From Yamadazyma tenuis (taxonomy: Eukaryota; Ascomycota; Pichiomycetes; Serinales; Debaryomycetaceae): DNA of 64,000 nt. Below are positions 8,730 to 21,914 of the stretch, one piece after another. The position numbers were made by a program, and so were the translations under genes. A model generated the notes under the pieces. The model did not search any database. It worked only from the letters and a program-made list of their open reading frames with translations, and was not told the DNA's origin. The DNA lies in the NCBI RefSeq assembly GCF_029203305.1, contig NC_089462.1:868001-932000 (forward strand), written 5' to 3'. Each line of letters starts with the position of its first letter. The first letter of the stretch is position 1.

Positions 8730-11327
8730 ATGAACCCTGGCGAAAAGCCCAATGGCCACACCTCAAAAACCGTGGGGCCCAATGAAGTGAAGCGATACTA
8801 TTACAAGCTAATCAACGAAGAGTTCCGAACTTTGCAATTGGACAAGAACTTGCGAAACAAATCGGTATTTGATTTGATCGATTACTGTGAAATGTTATAT
8901 GAAAACCTGGCTGCTTCAGTCGATGGTGATGTGATGAGCCTCAAAAGTTATATCAAGGGGTACTTGATCTTCAATTATTTCATCAACAGTTTCATCATGT
9001 TGCATTTCGAAGGGTTTGACCAATTTATCAAGACAAACGAATATGATTTCATCATTTACCTAAATGTATTTGCATTCTATAATACGGATGAGTTGATCAG
9101 CAGCCAGGCGTATCAGTTCCCGCTACTGGAGCTAAGAAAATTGATTCTTGAATACTTGGGGGACCGAAACTTGTTGAAGTTCGATGTGAATGAGTTGTAT
9201 GACTGGCTCTACGAGTATATTGACTACTTGAAGCAAAAGGATCACTATGAACGACGAGTACTTTCAAGCCCGGAGCCTGACTCACTTGAATCAGACCCCG
9301 AAGTCTCAGACCCTGAAGTCTCAGAGCCTGAGGTCTTGGAACCTGAGGACTTGGAACCAAAAGCTAAGAAGTTGGCTAGATCCTCCAATAGCTACAATCT
9401 CACTTCCAACTTAGACAAACTAGCCATTCACAATAACTCAGACGAGTCTTTGGAAGATAGATCCACTGATTCAATTAACGAGTTCACCACCAGGTTTCCC
9501 TCCATCAAGTTTTCACCGGAATCCACTATGACTGATCCTCTTAAGCATATAACTCCGGCCCCTAAACCCAATGGAACTACTAACAACACTGAAGTAGTAG
9601 TTAATGGAACCTCTCGACCCCCGATCCCCACTTCGCTACCTCCGGGTCTACCGCTTATTAATATGGATGAAAAGAAGAACAATTCGACCTCTTCAATCAG
9701 TTCACTGACTCCATATCCGTTGAAATCCGAAGTACATATAGAAGAACCTCCATACCCATTGGACAGGCGGCCCAATACCGATGATCTCTATTTCACAGAG
9801 AATCCCATCACAAAGCCAACACCACCATTAAAGACATATAGGACAGAGCCATATCAAGGTGCTTACCAGTACCTGAGACCTCCCCAGGTGCCTCCTCCAC
9901 AAGTTCAACAAGCATACTCGCAACCACCACCTCTGCAAATGTTCCAGTACCAACATCAACCGCTTCCAATGGCTTTCAATACTCCACAGCTACAACCCAC
10001 GGTTCCCCCTCCTCAAGTATATGCGAATCCTCGTCTCACTCAACAGCAGATGATCCATGAAGATCATGCTAGACAGAGACAACAACGACTCCAGTACATG
10101 AACGAGCTTTCAATATGTGGTCTAAAGAACTTTGGATCCTCGTGTTATATCAACTCTACCATCCAGACGTTGTTTGGGGTTGACCAGTTCAAACGTCTTT
10201 TCAGCAACCTGCAATACAACAAGTATATTAAAGACCCCAAGTTTATCACCGCTAAGAAGAATCCAAGGAACAACTCAAAGGATACAGTACTTCTAAGTGA
10301 GGCGATTTCTGGGCTCTTAAAGTCGTTTGGTATGCATGGTGGTGCTTCGATTGCACCCACCAAATTCATTCGAGTCTCGTCACTTTTGAAACCCGATTTG
10401 AACATTCCCTACGAGCAACAGGACTCTCAGGAGTTCCTCTTGTTCATTTTAGATAGACTTCATGAAGAACTCAGCAACAAATCCATGCCTAGTGAAGATT
10501 TGAATGTGCTTATATTCGAAAATTACATGAGGATGTGGAAAATCCACATCCCCAATAATGAGTTGGAAGGATATTTTAAGTGGTATAAGCTGTTGATAGA
10601 GTTTGAAGGTAGTTCTCCAATCCATGATATGTTTGAAGGACACTTGCAAAACAAGCTTGTGTGCAACAAGTGTAACTTTGAATCGATCAATTACTCACCC
10701 TTCACGATTCTTTCACTTCCTATTCCCAACAACAATCATCAGTCAGTGGACATTTCTGACTGTCTTAGATATTATACCCAGGATGAGATTTTAAGTGGTG
10801 ATAATGCTTGGAACTGTCCCAAGTGCCATAAGACCGGAGGTTCTGATGTAGATCATAGTGTACTTGACACCCATCCAGTATTCACCAAAAGGCAAGGGAT
10901 CTTCAGGCTCAGTAGGAGAAGCAAGTCCCCCACCAAAAGGGATAAGAGTTCCAAACTCATCAAGCATGGGGCATCATACTCTACAAAGAAACTAAACTTC
11001 ATTAAGCTTCCTCCCGTGTTGTTCATCCATTTATCCCGATTTTCCATGCATAACTTAACCGACAAACTCGACACCGTCATCACGTACCCGCTCGAGCTCC
11101 GGTTCAACAACTATTCGGGTGAGGACTCGTTGATTGTGTATCGGTTGTGTGGGCTTATAAATCACTATGGGAATCTCAAGTCGGGTCATTACACAGCATT
11201 GGTGAACAAATCCACCACGGGACCGTACTGGTGCTACTTTGACGACGAGTCGGTACGGTTAAACATTGAGATGGCTCGCATCGCCAGCTCACGTGACGTG
11301 TATGTGTTGTGCTACCAAAGGGTTTAG
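8730..11327 (+). CDS. DOA4: Ubiquitin-specific protease, Doa4/Ubp4-like
   Basis: This 865-residue deubiquitinase is predicted to recycle ubiquitin from cargo at endosomes before vacuolar sorting. The peptidase C19 domain occupies the C-terminal 400 residues. Catalytic Cys472 sits in KNFGSSCYINS, with the oxyanion-hole Asn upstream. The catalytic His is H820 in KSGHYTALV, and the Asp lies in WCYFDDESV. Zinc-ribbon cysteines appear as CNKC and CPKC. The N-terminal 150 residues are helical and could correspond to the diverged rhodanese-like region of Doa4. The middle is disordered, rich in Pro/Gln, with Glu-Pro repeats near residues 185-210. The paralog Ubp5 is not excluded. Confidence 0.78.
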   Translation: MNPGEKPNGHTSKTVGPNEVKRYYYKLINEEFRTLQLDKNLRNKSVFDLIDYCEMLYENLAASVDGDVMSLKSYIKGYLIFNYFINSFIMLHFEGFDQFIKTNEYDFIIYLNVFAFYNTDELISSQAYQFPLLELRKLILEYLGDRNLLKFDVNELYDWLYEYIDYLKQKDHYERRVLSSPEPDSLESDPEVSDPEVSEPEVLEPEDLEPKAKKLARSSNSYNLTSNLDKLAIHNNSDESLEDRSTDSINEFTTRFPSIKFSPESTMTDPLKHITPAPKPNGTTNNTEVVVNGTSRPPIPTSLPPGLPLINMDEKKNNSTSSISSLTPYPLKSEVHIEEPPYPLDRRPNTDDLYFTENPITKPTPPLKTYRTEPYQGAYQYLRPPQVPPPQVQQAYSQPPPLQMFQYQHQPLPMAFNTPQLQPTVPPPQVYANPRLTQQQMIHEDHARQRQQRLQYMNELSICGLKNFGSSCYINSTIQTLFGVDQFKRLFSNLQYNKYIKDPKFITAKKNPRNNSKDTVLLSEAISGLLKSFGMHGGASIAPTKFIRVSSLLKPDLNIPYEQQDSQEFLLFILDRLHEELSNKSMPSEDLNVLIFENYMRMWKIHIPNNELEGYFKWYKLLIEFEGSSPIHDMFEGHLQNKLVCNKCNFESINYSPFTILSLPIPNNNHQSVDISDCLRYYTQDEILSGDNAWNCPKCHKTGGSDVDHSVLDTHPVFTKRQGIFRLSRRSKSPTKRDKSSKLIKHGASYSTKKLNFIKLPPVLFIHLSRFSMHNLTDKLDTVITYPLELRFNNYSGEDSLIVYRLCGLINHYGNLKSGHYTALVNKSTTGPYWCYFDDESVRLNIEMARIASSRDVYVLCYQRV

Positions 11328-11440
11328 TTGGGATTTATGGAGAAGCATCCACATTGTTTACAAATTTTTGGCGCGAGTCTATTTACAAAAGCCCGTCGCG
11401 TATTAAATCATAAATATATAATCCACACCTCAAACATACA
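11328..11440 (+). promoter_or_regulatory. RAD51 promoter with G1/S-type motifs
   Basis: TTTTTGGCGCGAG at about 11365-11376 and GTCGCGT at 11395-11401 lie within 80 bp of the RAD51 start. They resemble E2F/MBF-type elements, with one mismatch to ACGCGT. Saccharomyces RAD51 is induced in late G1 through MBF, so such control is plausible but inferred. Confidence 0.35.
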
Positions 11441-12454
11441 ATGACATCGCAAGAACTTGCCGAAGATGAAGATAATTCTGGTCCCTTGCTCATCGAGCAG
11501 TTGGAAGGTAACGGGATCACCATGAATGACATCAAAAAGTTAAAGGCAGAAGGGTACCACACCATTGAGAGTATCGCGTATACACCCAAGAAAGCTTTAC
11601 TTTTAGTAAAAGGAATCAGTGAAGCCAAGGCCGACAAAATCGGCCAGGAGGCCGCCAAGGTAGTCCCCTTAGGATTCACCACCGCCTCGGAGTTCCACAG
11701 TCGTCGGTCCGAATTGATTTGTCTCACCACTGGATCCAAGCAATTAGACACTTTACTCGGTGGAGGCATCGAGACCGGATCCATCACCGAAGTTTTTGGT
11801 GAATTCAGAACTGGTAAATCCCAGTTGTGCCACACGTTGGCTGTCACGTGCCAGTTGCCCATTGACATGGGTGGAGGTGAAGGAAAGTGTCTTTACATCG
11901 ATACAGAAGGAACCTTCCGGCCCGTCAGATTGGTGTCTATTGCCCAACGGTACGGGTTGAATCCTGATGACTGCTTGGATAACGTGGCATATGCCAGAGC
12001 TTATAATGCCGAACACCAGTTCCAGTTATTGAATCTCGCAGCCCAAATGATGGCTGAATCACGATTCAGTTTACTTATCGTGGACTCAATTATGAGCTTG
12101 TACCGTACCGATTACAGTGGTAGAGCTGAGTTGTCGGCTCGGCAAACCCATGTGGCCAAGTACATGAGAACGTTGCAACGGTTGGCCGACGAGTTTGGAA
12201 TAGCAGTGGTGATCACCAATCAGGTAGTGGCTCAGGTCGATGGGTCAGCTTCTATGTTCAACCCCGACCCCAAAAAGCCTATCGGAGGTAACATTATTGC
12301 TCACTCTTCCACCACCCGATTATCCTTCAAAAAAGGTAGGGCTGAACAGAGAATCTGTAAGATTTATGACTCTCCGTGTTTGCCCGAAAGTGATTGTGTA
12401 TTTGCCATCTATGAAGATGGCATTGGTGACCCCAAGGTGGAAGAAGAGGAGTAA
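11441..12454 (+). CDS. RAD51: Rad51 recombinase
   Basis: This 337-residue RecA-family ATPase forms filaments on single-stranded DNA and drives strand exchange in homologous recombination. An N-terminal helix-hairpin-helix region (residues 20-75) precedes the ATPase core. Walker A is GEFRTGKS at residues 120-127, and Walker B is LLIVD at 211-215. The segment [12 protein letters not shown] and the C-terminal [21 protein letters not shown] are characteristic of Rad51. The first 20 residues are acidic, and the protein is shorter than Saccharomyces Rad51 (400 residues) because the N-terminal tail is short. Dmc1 was considered, but [13 protein letters not shown] and AQVDG favour Rad51. Confidence 0.92.
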   Translation: MTSQELAEDEDNSGPLLIEQLEGNGITMNDIKKLKAEGYHTIESIAYTPKKALLLVKGISEAKADKIGQEAAKVVPLGFTTASEFHSRRSELICLTTGSKQLDTLLGGGIETGSITEVFGEFRTGKSQLCHTLAVTCQLPIDMGGGEGKCLYIDTEGTFRPVRLVSIAQRYGLNPDDCLDNVAYARAYNAEHQFQLLNLAAQMMAESRFSLLIVDSIMSLYRTDYSGRAELSARQTHVAKYMRTLQRLADEFGIAVVITNQVVAQVDGSASMFNPDPKKPIGGNIIAHSSTTRLSFKKGRAEQRICKIYDSPCLPESDCVFAIYEDGIGDPKVEEEE

Positions 12455-12827
12455 ATTTATGTATATGGTTCCTGTATGTTAATTTATGGTTAATGTTTGT
12501 TGAAGTATGAGATGTAATATGTCTCGGATCGGCCATCCGCGGACTGACAACAGCCCGTAACACAATTTTTTGCCCCCACCCACTTGAAACTTTTGTCCCC
12601 CTGCCACCACCTCCAGGCTATAATCCCCCCTATTGGCGGAGCTCCCAAGAGATTTTTTTCGTGGCTGTCAGTAGTGTGTATGACTAGAACGGTCTTTGCG
12701 CCGCACGTAAAATTTTTATCTTTTTCATCAGTTCTCATGGACGTGCAATCCCGAGTCCCAGGAAAAAAATTTTAAAACTTAAGGTTAGCCATTTGGTGTA
12801 TTTCTACTCAACATAATTATAACCACC
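12455..12827. promoter_or_regulatory. Upstream region of the LEU3-like gene with a CGG-type inverted repeat
   Basis: This gap follows RAD51 and precedes the zinc-cluster gene. An inverted repeat CGGAT-CGGCC-ATCCG lies at 12525-12539. Zinc-cluster proteins often bind CGG half-sites in inverted orientation, so it is a candidate binding site. The remainder has C-runs and T-runs near 12565-12720 but no recognisable gene. Confidence 0.35.
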
Positions 12828-15449
12828 ATGGATAAATCCAAGATCAAGTCCATCTTACCCAAGCCCTCACCCTCTGCCAGTCAGAGTCCCACGGGGCTCC
12901 AATCCCAACGAGGTCTCAACTCCCAGAATCCCGCGTTGTCAGGAATAAACGGGCCAAGTTCTCGTCTGTCGTTACCTCCTATTAAACGGTCTTCTTCCAG
13001 TGCCAACGACATCAAAAAATCAAAAATTAAGAAGGAATCCCACTCGAGTTCCAAACCCACCGGCCACAGACCCGTCACCTCTTGTACTTTCTGCAGGCAG
13101 CACAAGATCAAATGTAACGCTTCTGAAAACTATCCCAACCCGTGTCAACGATGTGAACGTATGGGTTTGAGCTGTGAAATCGATCCTCAATTTAGACCCA
13201 AGAAGGGAAGTCAGATCCAGTCGTTGAAGAGTGATGTCGACGACTTGAAGGCCAAAATCGAGATGTTAACCCGCAATGAAACCCTTTTAACCCAGGCCTT
13301 GACTCACCAAAACAATTACAACATGCCATCGATGGCAGCACAAAGCCCGGCCATCGCTACGTATCACCTGGAGTATACGCCCTCCGGTGATGTCACCCCC
13401 TATTCAAACCCCCCCATGTCGCCCAGAATGAGCGATATAAGTTTAAACCATCACTTGGGTATCCATGTTAAGGATAACTCGGATAACTCTCCCTCACAAG
13501 CATCTCCACAAAACCATGCCGAAACCTCCCCGGCCATCGAAGAGTTCATCTTGGGGGATGTACACTTGCCCTTGGAGAAGGCTAATGAATTGCACGACAG
13601 ATTTATTATCAAGTACTTGCCGTTCTTACCCATTATCAATTCCAATAGCGCAACCGAATTGTACTACAAATCCCAATTGTTGTTCTGGTCGGTGATTTTA
13701 ACCGCGTGCTTAAGTGAGCCTGAGCCTTCCTTGTACATGAGTTTGAGTTCTTTGATCAGACAGTTGGCAATTGAAACCTGTTGGATCAGAACCCCCAGAT
13801 CGACGCACGTGATTCAAGCCTTGATTATTCTTTCCATATGGCCTTTACCCAATGAGAAAGTCTTGGACGATGCGTCTTATCGGTTTATTGGCTTGGCTAA
13901 AAACTTGTCTTTGCAGCTTGGTTTACATCGTGGGGGTGAATTCATTAAGGAATTCTCGAGGACTCAGGTGAGCTTGGGCCCAGACTCTGAGAAGTGGAGG
14001 ACTAGAAGTTGGTTGGCAGTATTCTTCTGTGAACAGTTCTGGTCGTCATCTTTAGGGTTACCTCCTGCTATCAATACCACCGATTATTTATTGGAAAACG
14101 CCAGAATTGACTCAAGACTTCCAAAAAGCTTCAGGTGTCTTATTTCTTTGTCGATCTTCCAATGTAAATTGGTCAATGTGATGGGAATCTCCGTCACCAG
14201 ACCTGATGGGTTATTGGAACCATCCAATAGAGCTGGCTCGTTGAATATTTTGGACAGGGAATTGGACAGACTCAAATTTAAATTGAATATCGATGACGAT
14301 GCCACTGAGATTTATTACTTATATTTAAAGTTGATGATCTGTGGGTTTGCGTTTTTGCCTGGTACTCCAATTGAAGATCAAGTCAAATATGTCAGTTCTG
14401 CTTACTTGTCATCAACTAGAATCATCACCATGGTGTCACAAATGGTCAACAGTAATCAGTTCTTGTTGATCGAATTACCGATTTATGTCAGACAAGCCTT
14501 AAGTTATTCGGTGTTTTTGTTGTTCAAGTTACATTTATCACGCTACTTAATCGATAAATACGTCGATAGGTCAAGGCAGTCGATTGTCACGGTTCATCGG
14601 TTATTAAGAAACACTTTATCTTCTTGGAAAGACTTACAGAATGATATCTCCAGAACTGCCAAAGTATTGGAGAACTTGAACATTGTATTGTATACTTACC
14701 CCGATGTATTCAACAATGATGATGAAACTTCCATAATCAGCAAGATGAGAAGCCATTTGACTGCTTCGTTGTTCTATGATTTAGTATGGTGTGTCCATGA
14801 AGCAAGAAGACGTACTCTTCAAGATAAGCAAAACCCAGATCAAGCACAAAACGGGAAGATTCCCAAGAAGCTCACCGATGGAGATAGAAGAATCGCACCA
14901 TTGCCATTCTACAACCAAATCACCAAAGATGATTTTAAAACCATTATCACCACCACTCCTAATGGAACTACGGTTACCACCTTGGTTCCTACAGATCTGG
15001 CCATGAACCAAGCCAAAGAGAAAGCCAAATCAAGTAAGAATAAAAAGATCGAAATCAATGGAATCCCCTTGTCTATGCTTGAAGCTACTGGGTCTATTAA
15101 CGATAAGAATAAAGACTCTGATGGTATTACAGTACTTTCAAGTGCTCAATCACCTCTTCCTCTAATGTCACCCGATATTCCAAAGCCCCAGATGTCCCTG
15201 CAACTGAACGAAATAAGATCAAACATAGTTCCTGTGTCGAACTCTATGAATTTATTGGAACCTACTAATAATGATGGTATTTTTACTCAGAATAGTCTTC
15301 TAGTCGACAATGGTGAAACTACCCCATTCGTTAATGACCAGTTAGATACCTTTTTCCAGCAACAATCAGACGGCTGGATCAATAATGACAATTATCAAGA
15401 TGACGACTTTTTGGGCTGGTTTGGTGCCAGCATGATGCCTGAAAACTAA
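12828..15449 (+). CDS. LEU3: Zn(II)2Cys6 transcription factor, Leu3-like
   Basis: This 873-residue fungal regulator has a binuclear zinc cluster with cysteines at 86, 89, 96, 106, 109 and 116. The spacing C-x2-C-x6-C-x9-C-x2-C-x6-C is shared with Leu3. A basic linker and a heptad coiled coil follow (residues 125-160). The central region is a fungal transcription-factor domain (about 245-660). The extreme C terminus, DDDFLGWFGASMM, is an acidic/hydrophobic segment like the Leu3 activation tail. Leu3 controls branched-chain amino acid genes and is activated by alpha-isopropylmalate. Assignment rests on cluster spacing and the C terminus, so it is likely but not certain. Several CTG codons fall in disordered parts. 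Confidence 0.68.
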   Translation: MDKSKIKSILPKPSPSASQSPTGLQSQRGLNSQNPALSGINGPSSRLSLPPIKRSSSSANDIKKSKIKKESHSSSKPTGHRPVTSCTFCRQHKIKCNASENYPNPCQRCERMGLSCEIDPQFRPKKGSQIQSLKSDVDDLKAKIEMLTRNETLLTQALTHQNNYNMPSMAAQSPAIATYHLEYTPSGDVTPYSNPPMSPRMSDISLNHHLGIHVKDNSDNSPSQASPQNHAETSPAIEEFILGDVHLPLEKANELHDRFIIKYLPFLPIINSNSATELYYKSQLLFWSVILTACLSEPEPSLYMSLSSLIRQLAIETCWIRTPRSTHVIQALIILSIWPLPNEKVLDDASYRFIGLAKNLSLQLGLHRGGEFIKEFSRTQVSLGPDSEKWRTRSWLAVFFCEQFWSSSLGLPPAINTTDYLLENARIDSRLPKSFRCLISLSIFQCKLVNVMGISVTRPDGLLEPSNRAGSLNILDRELDRLKFKLNIDDDATEIYYLYLKLMICGFAFLPGTPIEDQVKYVSSAYLSSTRIITMVSQMVNSNQFLLIELPIYVRQALSYSVFLLFKLHLSRYLIDKYVDRSRQSIVTVHRLLRNTLSSWKDLQNDISRTAKVLENLNIVLYTYPDVFNNDDETSIISKMRSHLTASLFYDLVWCVHEARRRTLQDKQNPDQAQNGKIPKKLTDGDRRIAPLPFYNQITKDDFKTIITTTPNGTTVTTLVPTDLAMNQAKEKAKSSKNKKIEINGIPLSMLEATGSINDKNKDSDGITVLSSAQSPLPLMSPDIPKPQMSLQLNEIRSNIVPVSNSMNLLEPTNNDGIFTQNSLLVDNGETTPFVNDQLDTFFQQQSDGWINNDNYQDDDFLGWFGASMMPEN

Positions 15450-15562
15450 TGTTTGTATTGTATATATTAATTAAAGTGACTTGAATGAACGATGAGAAAT
15501 GTATGGTGGGTGTGCGTGTGGAACCCAAAGTGAAAAATCGATCTTCTCATTCGAGCCCCGTT

Positions 15563-15568
15563 CACGTG
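15563..15568. promoter_or_regulatory. CACGTG E-box upstream of PRX1
   Basis: TTCACGTGA lies 88 bp before the PRX1 start codon and matches the Cbf1/bHLH consensus. Function is inferred only from position. Confidence 0.35.
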
Positions 15569-15655
15569 AGATGTAGCAATCATCTACTTAATAACCGACC
15601 AACTTGCCACAAACTCCAGTAAAATTCAACCTATTCATTCTTCTTACTTACCAAA

Positions 15656-16402
15656 ATGTTTAGACAATTGCTTAAAACCTCTCCCAGATCCTTCAGACCT
15701 GCTGTCCAATTGCAAACCCTTCAACTCAGAAATATCACTTTTGATTTGTCCAAACAACCAAGAATCAGAATTGGATCTGAAGCACCAAACTTCGAAGTCG
15801 ACACCACCAAAGGAAAAATTGACTTCCACAAGTTCATTGGTGACAACTGGGTTGTGTTCTTCTCCCACCCCGCCGATTTCACCCCTGTGTGTACTACTGA
15901 ATTGGGTGCTTTTGCCCAATTAGAACCAGAGTTTTCCAAAAAAGGTACCAAGTTGATTGGTTTGTCGACCGAACCAGTTGAAAGCCACAAGGCTTGGATC
16001 AAGGACATTGAATCTTACAAAAACACTTCCGTCAACTTCCCCATCATCGCTGATGACACCAAAGAAATTGCTTTCAAGTACGACATGTTGTCCGAAGAAC
16101 AGTTGCAAAACATCAACAGCGGATTGGTGCCAACCATTAGATCCGTTTTCATCATCGACCCAGCTAAGAAGATCAGAGCCATCATCTCATACCCACCATC
16201 TTTGGGAAGAAACTCTGCTGAAGTGTTAAGAGCTGTTGATGCTTTACAAACTGCTGACAAGAATGGAGTAGTTACTCCAATTGATTGGACTCAAGGCCAG
16301 GATGTTATCATTCCTCCAACGGTGAGTGATGAAGCTGCCAAGGCCAAATTTGGTGAATTCACCAAGCACTTCAACTACTTGAGAACCACTAGCTTAAAGT
16401 AA
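15656..16402 (+). CDS. PRX1: Mitochondrial 1-Cys peroxiredoxin
   Basis: This 248-residue thiol peroxidase reduces hydrogen peroxide and organic peroxides in mitochondria. The N terminus MFRQLLKTSPRSFRP is basic and amphipathic, as in a mitochondrial presequence. The peroxidatic cysteine is Cys79 in HPADFTPVC. The C terminus, with SLGRNSAEVLRAVDAL and DWTQGQDVIIPP, matches Prx6/1-Cys members, and no resolving cysteine is apparent. The start ATG follows an A-rich leader (CCAAAATG). Only 172 bp separate its stop from the MCM6 start. Confidence 0.92.
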   Translation: MFRQLLKTSPRSFRPAVQLQTLQLRNITFDLSKQPRIRIGSEAPNFEVDTTKGKIDFHKFIGDNWVVFFSHPADFTPVCTTELGAFAQLEPEFSKKGTKLIGLSTEPVESHKAWIKDIESYKNTSVNFPIIADDTKEIAFKYDMLSEEQLQNINSGLVPTIRSVFIIDPAKKIRAIISYPPSLGRNSAEVLRAVDALQTADKNGVVTPIDWTQGQDVIIPPTVSDEAAKAKFGEFTKHFNYLRTTSLK

Positions 16403-16478
16403 CTAAGTATCACCAATATAAAGACGGTTCGTGCCTATACCGCTGTTGCCAGTAATTATGCCAGTTTGGGAAAATTAA

Positions 16479-19307
<2,829 letters not shown>

Positions 19308-19364
19308 TCGTGTTAAATTGTATAGTATTATTTTTGTTTTGTATAGGTGTCTAAGTATATTACA

Positions 19365-21143
19365 TTATTTGTTTGGGCGACCCGAACTTTCAAAGTCGTT
19401 AATAACTGACGACAACGTTATAAGGTTTGAATTTGGATCAAATATCACCGATGACTCTCTTAAATAGGACAACTCAGATTCGGAGGGTTGGCCCAATTGG
19501 GAACCTACTTGAGAATCCGAGTGTGGAGGTGCATGTTGTTGCATCGGCTGGTGCTGAGGATGTTGCTGATGCTGAGGTGGGTGTTGTGGTTGTTGAAGGT
19601 GCAGGACATGTGGTTGATTCTGGGATGATGGTGACATCTGCCGTATTTGACTCCATTTACTTGGTCCCAACTGCTCAGCACATTCGGAACAATGTTCAAT
19701 AAACACTTTTGAGTTTGGGAACATTCTCTGGCAAGAACGACACCAGCCTGAATCATCCTTGGAGATGCTGGGACCCAATTGCTTGTCTCTTATATAATGG
19801 ACCAATCTCAAGTGTCTTTTAAGGACATCAAGTCGAGTGAAGGAACCTCCATTTCTATGACAAGTCTGATCATTTTCCCAGTATGGACAATGATACAGAG
19901 GAGCAGCGTGGGATTTGGTGTGTCTTCTAAGGTCACTTTGCCTGGCAAAAGACCACTCACAATTGGGATACGAGCAATTGTAGGGTTTGAACTTGGAGTC
20001 GTCGTCATTAACTTTTGCTTTGGGTTTTCGGTTTACTTCCATTGAGTTGGATTCCAATCTAAAGTTCAACTGGTAAGTCTTTTGTTCTTGTGGTTGAGGG
20101 GCTCCTGAGTAGGGCTGTTGTTGCATAGCAGGTAGGGAAGGCGATCGAGATCCCATTTGACTTCCAACGGGGGATACATGAGGTGAATTAAACGACGATC
20201 TTGCCCGGGGTTCTTGCATTTGCATCAATGGTATATGGGAAGGCGTTTGAGCATTCAGGATCTGGTTTGTTGAGGTTGGTGCATTCGGGTACGAAAGTGG
20301 AAGTGGAAGAAACGAATTATTGATATTGATACTTGTTTTGGCAGTTGCAAACGTTGGAGGATTAATACTGGACTGGGTTTGAGGATGTCCTGTTCCTGTT
20401 CTTCCAAAGGGTAAGAATACTGTTTGTATGCCATTATTGACATGTACATCTCTAAAATTGTCTTGAGGTGCTAGCTTATTGGCATCAACTGATTTGAACT
20501 TGAACTGTGACGAGGAAATGGAAGGATTCATGGTCTGTTGGATCATATTGTTGACTGAAGGGACTTGTTGGATTCCCGTACTCGAAGAGGAGGTAAATCC
20601 GCTGTTGGATCGAGTAATTTCTCCTGAAAAAGACAGAGTCTGGCTGTAGTCAAATTTTTCATTGCCATTTTGAAATGGGCGTCTGTCGGCATTTGAATCA
20701 ATATTTAATGATTCAGGCGGCCCAACAACACCCTGGAGGCTTTTCAGGAGAGATGGGAGAGGACTTCGAGAAGCCTTAGTTGAACCTTCTTGGTGGCTTC
20801 TGCGTTGGATGTGTTCTTTGGGGTTAATTGTGTGTCTTTCTTTGTGAGAGCTTAATCGTGAAACCAGACTTATAGTATGTGATTTCAGTCTCTCTGCGCC
20901 AATCGAGCCATTTTCACTATTCGAATGTGAACCGTTGGCATTCTTTATGTTGCTCTTGTTGGTGTCTACTTCTTTTTTAATAATGTTACTTGCTTCGACG
21001 TCTTCTTTCAAGGTAGAAGACGTATGGTCTTCGGGAGTTGAGTCTTCTTGGGAACTTAGTTTGAGGTCAGACACGTCATTTGGAGCGTGTGCTGGAAGGG
21101 TATACATCTGGTTGCTTGCCTGTGCCACCGTCGAATCAGACAT
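19365..21143 (-). CDS. C2H2 zinc-finger transcription factor, Stp3/Stp4-like finger arrangement
   Basis: This 592-residue protein is low-complexity and Ser/Asn/Gln-rich, with zinc fingers at about residues 388-486. Finger one is [19 protein letters not shown]. Finger two is atypical, with [14 protein letters not shown] and HLRLVH, followed by a third pair [11 protein letters not shown]. This order (classical finger, C-x-n-CH-GG finger, SGxCxxC) resembles Saccharomyces Stp3/Stp4. A Gln/His/Pro-rich tail follows. Its targets are unknown. It converges on MCM6 with a 57-bp gap. The ATG at 21143 is the first good start; upstream in-frame sequence has no ATG. Confidence 0.7.
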   Translation of the reverse strand: MSDSTVAQASNQMYTLPAHAPNDVSDLKLSSQEDSTPEDHTSSTLKEDVEASNIIKKEVDTNKSNIKNANGSHSNSENGSIGAERLKSHTISLVSRLSSHKERHTINPKEHIQRRSHQEGSTKASRSPLPSLLKSLQGVVGPPESLNIDSNADRRPFQNGNEKFDYSQTLSFSGEITRSNSGFTSSSSTGIQQVPSVNNMIQQTMNPSISSSQFKFKSVDANKLAPQDNFRDVHVNNGIQTVFLPFGRTGTGHPQTQSSINPPTFATAKTSININNSFLPLPLSYPNAPTSTNQILNAQTPSHIPLMQMQEPRARSSFNSPHVSPVGSQMGSRSPSLPAMQQQPYSGAPQPQEQKTYQLNFRLESNSMEVNRKPKAKVNDDDSKFKPYNCSYPNCEWSFARQSDLRRHTKSHAAPLYHCPYWENDQTCHRNGGSFTRLDVLKRHLRLVHYIRDKQLGPSISKDDSGWCRSCQRMFPNSKVFIEHCSECAEQLGPSKWSQIRQMSPSSQNQPHVLHLQQPQHPPQHQQHPQHQPMQQHAPPHSDSQVGSQLGQPSESELSYLRESSVIFDPNSNLITLSSVINDFESSGRPNK

Positions 21144-21914
21144 AATGATTTTGTAGATGAGGTTAAGTTTGAGAAGATTTTGATGCAATGGAGTAATTTT
21201 CGAGCCGCTTCTAGTGAGGATTGAGATGAGATGAGATTCACAAACTAAAACTTGATATACATCATTTCCACGTAACAAAGGTAGTTATTAACAGGTATTT
21301 CTATGTTATGTGTATATACTTCATAAGAACCCTATTTTTGTGGGTTTTTTGGGGTCTCCCAGCGTTCAGAAATCACAAGTTCTTAAATATTTGGTCCATG
21401 GGGGGAAACCGCACACGACCTCTAGAAGTTCATATCTAATAAAATCGTATGAGCCGAATATTCCTCAATAAAGGAGGGATATGAGGTTCTAATGATACGA
21501 GTATAGCCTTTCCGGGGAGAAATTACTACTTCTTATGAATTTATTGGTCTAGATTTTTTTATTGGTAAAACTTGCAAATTTCACAATTTTTAGTAAAACA
21601 ATTATGTCAGAATTCCCCAAAAAACTCCAAAAACTCTATGCTTGCGCTTCAAATACCTACAGTAGACCTATATCCCCAACTCACATGATACAAGCACCCC
21701 GGCATCGTAGATCATTTTAATTACATCCAAAATATCTAGTTGCCCGTTAAAGCTTAAATGAATGATTGCTTCTCACCCATTAATAATATCTTACAAAATC
21801 CTCCGCTTCCTGCAACAACAAAATTACAAATTACAAATTAGTGCCACACAAATTGCTCAGCACAAATAAGTATAAAGGTTTTCAAATCGGCGACAATTGA
21901 ACACACCACAAACA
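21144..21914. other. Divergent intergenic region, no gene seen
   Basis: This 771-bp gap separates the C2H2 gene and the glutathione transferase, which diverge. It is A/T-rich, with a short 7-bp tandem motif (ACAAATT-like) near 21820-21842 and G-runs near 21400. I see no tRNA, long reading frame or repeat, so it probably holds two promoters. Confidence 0.5.
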
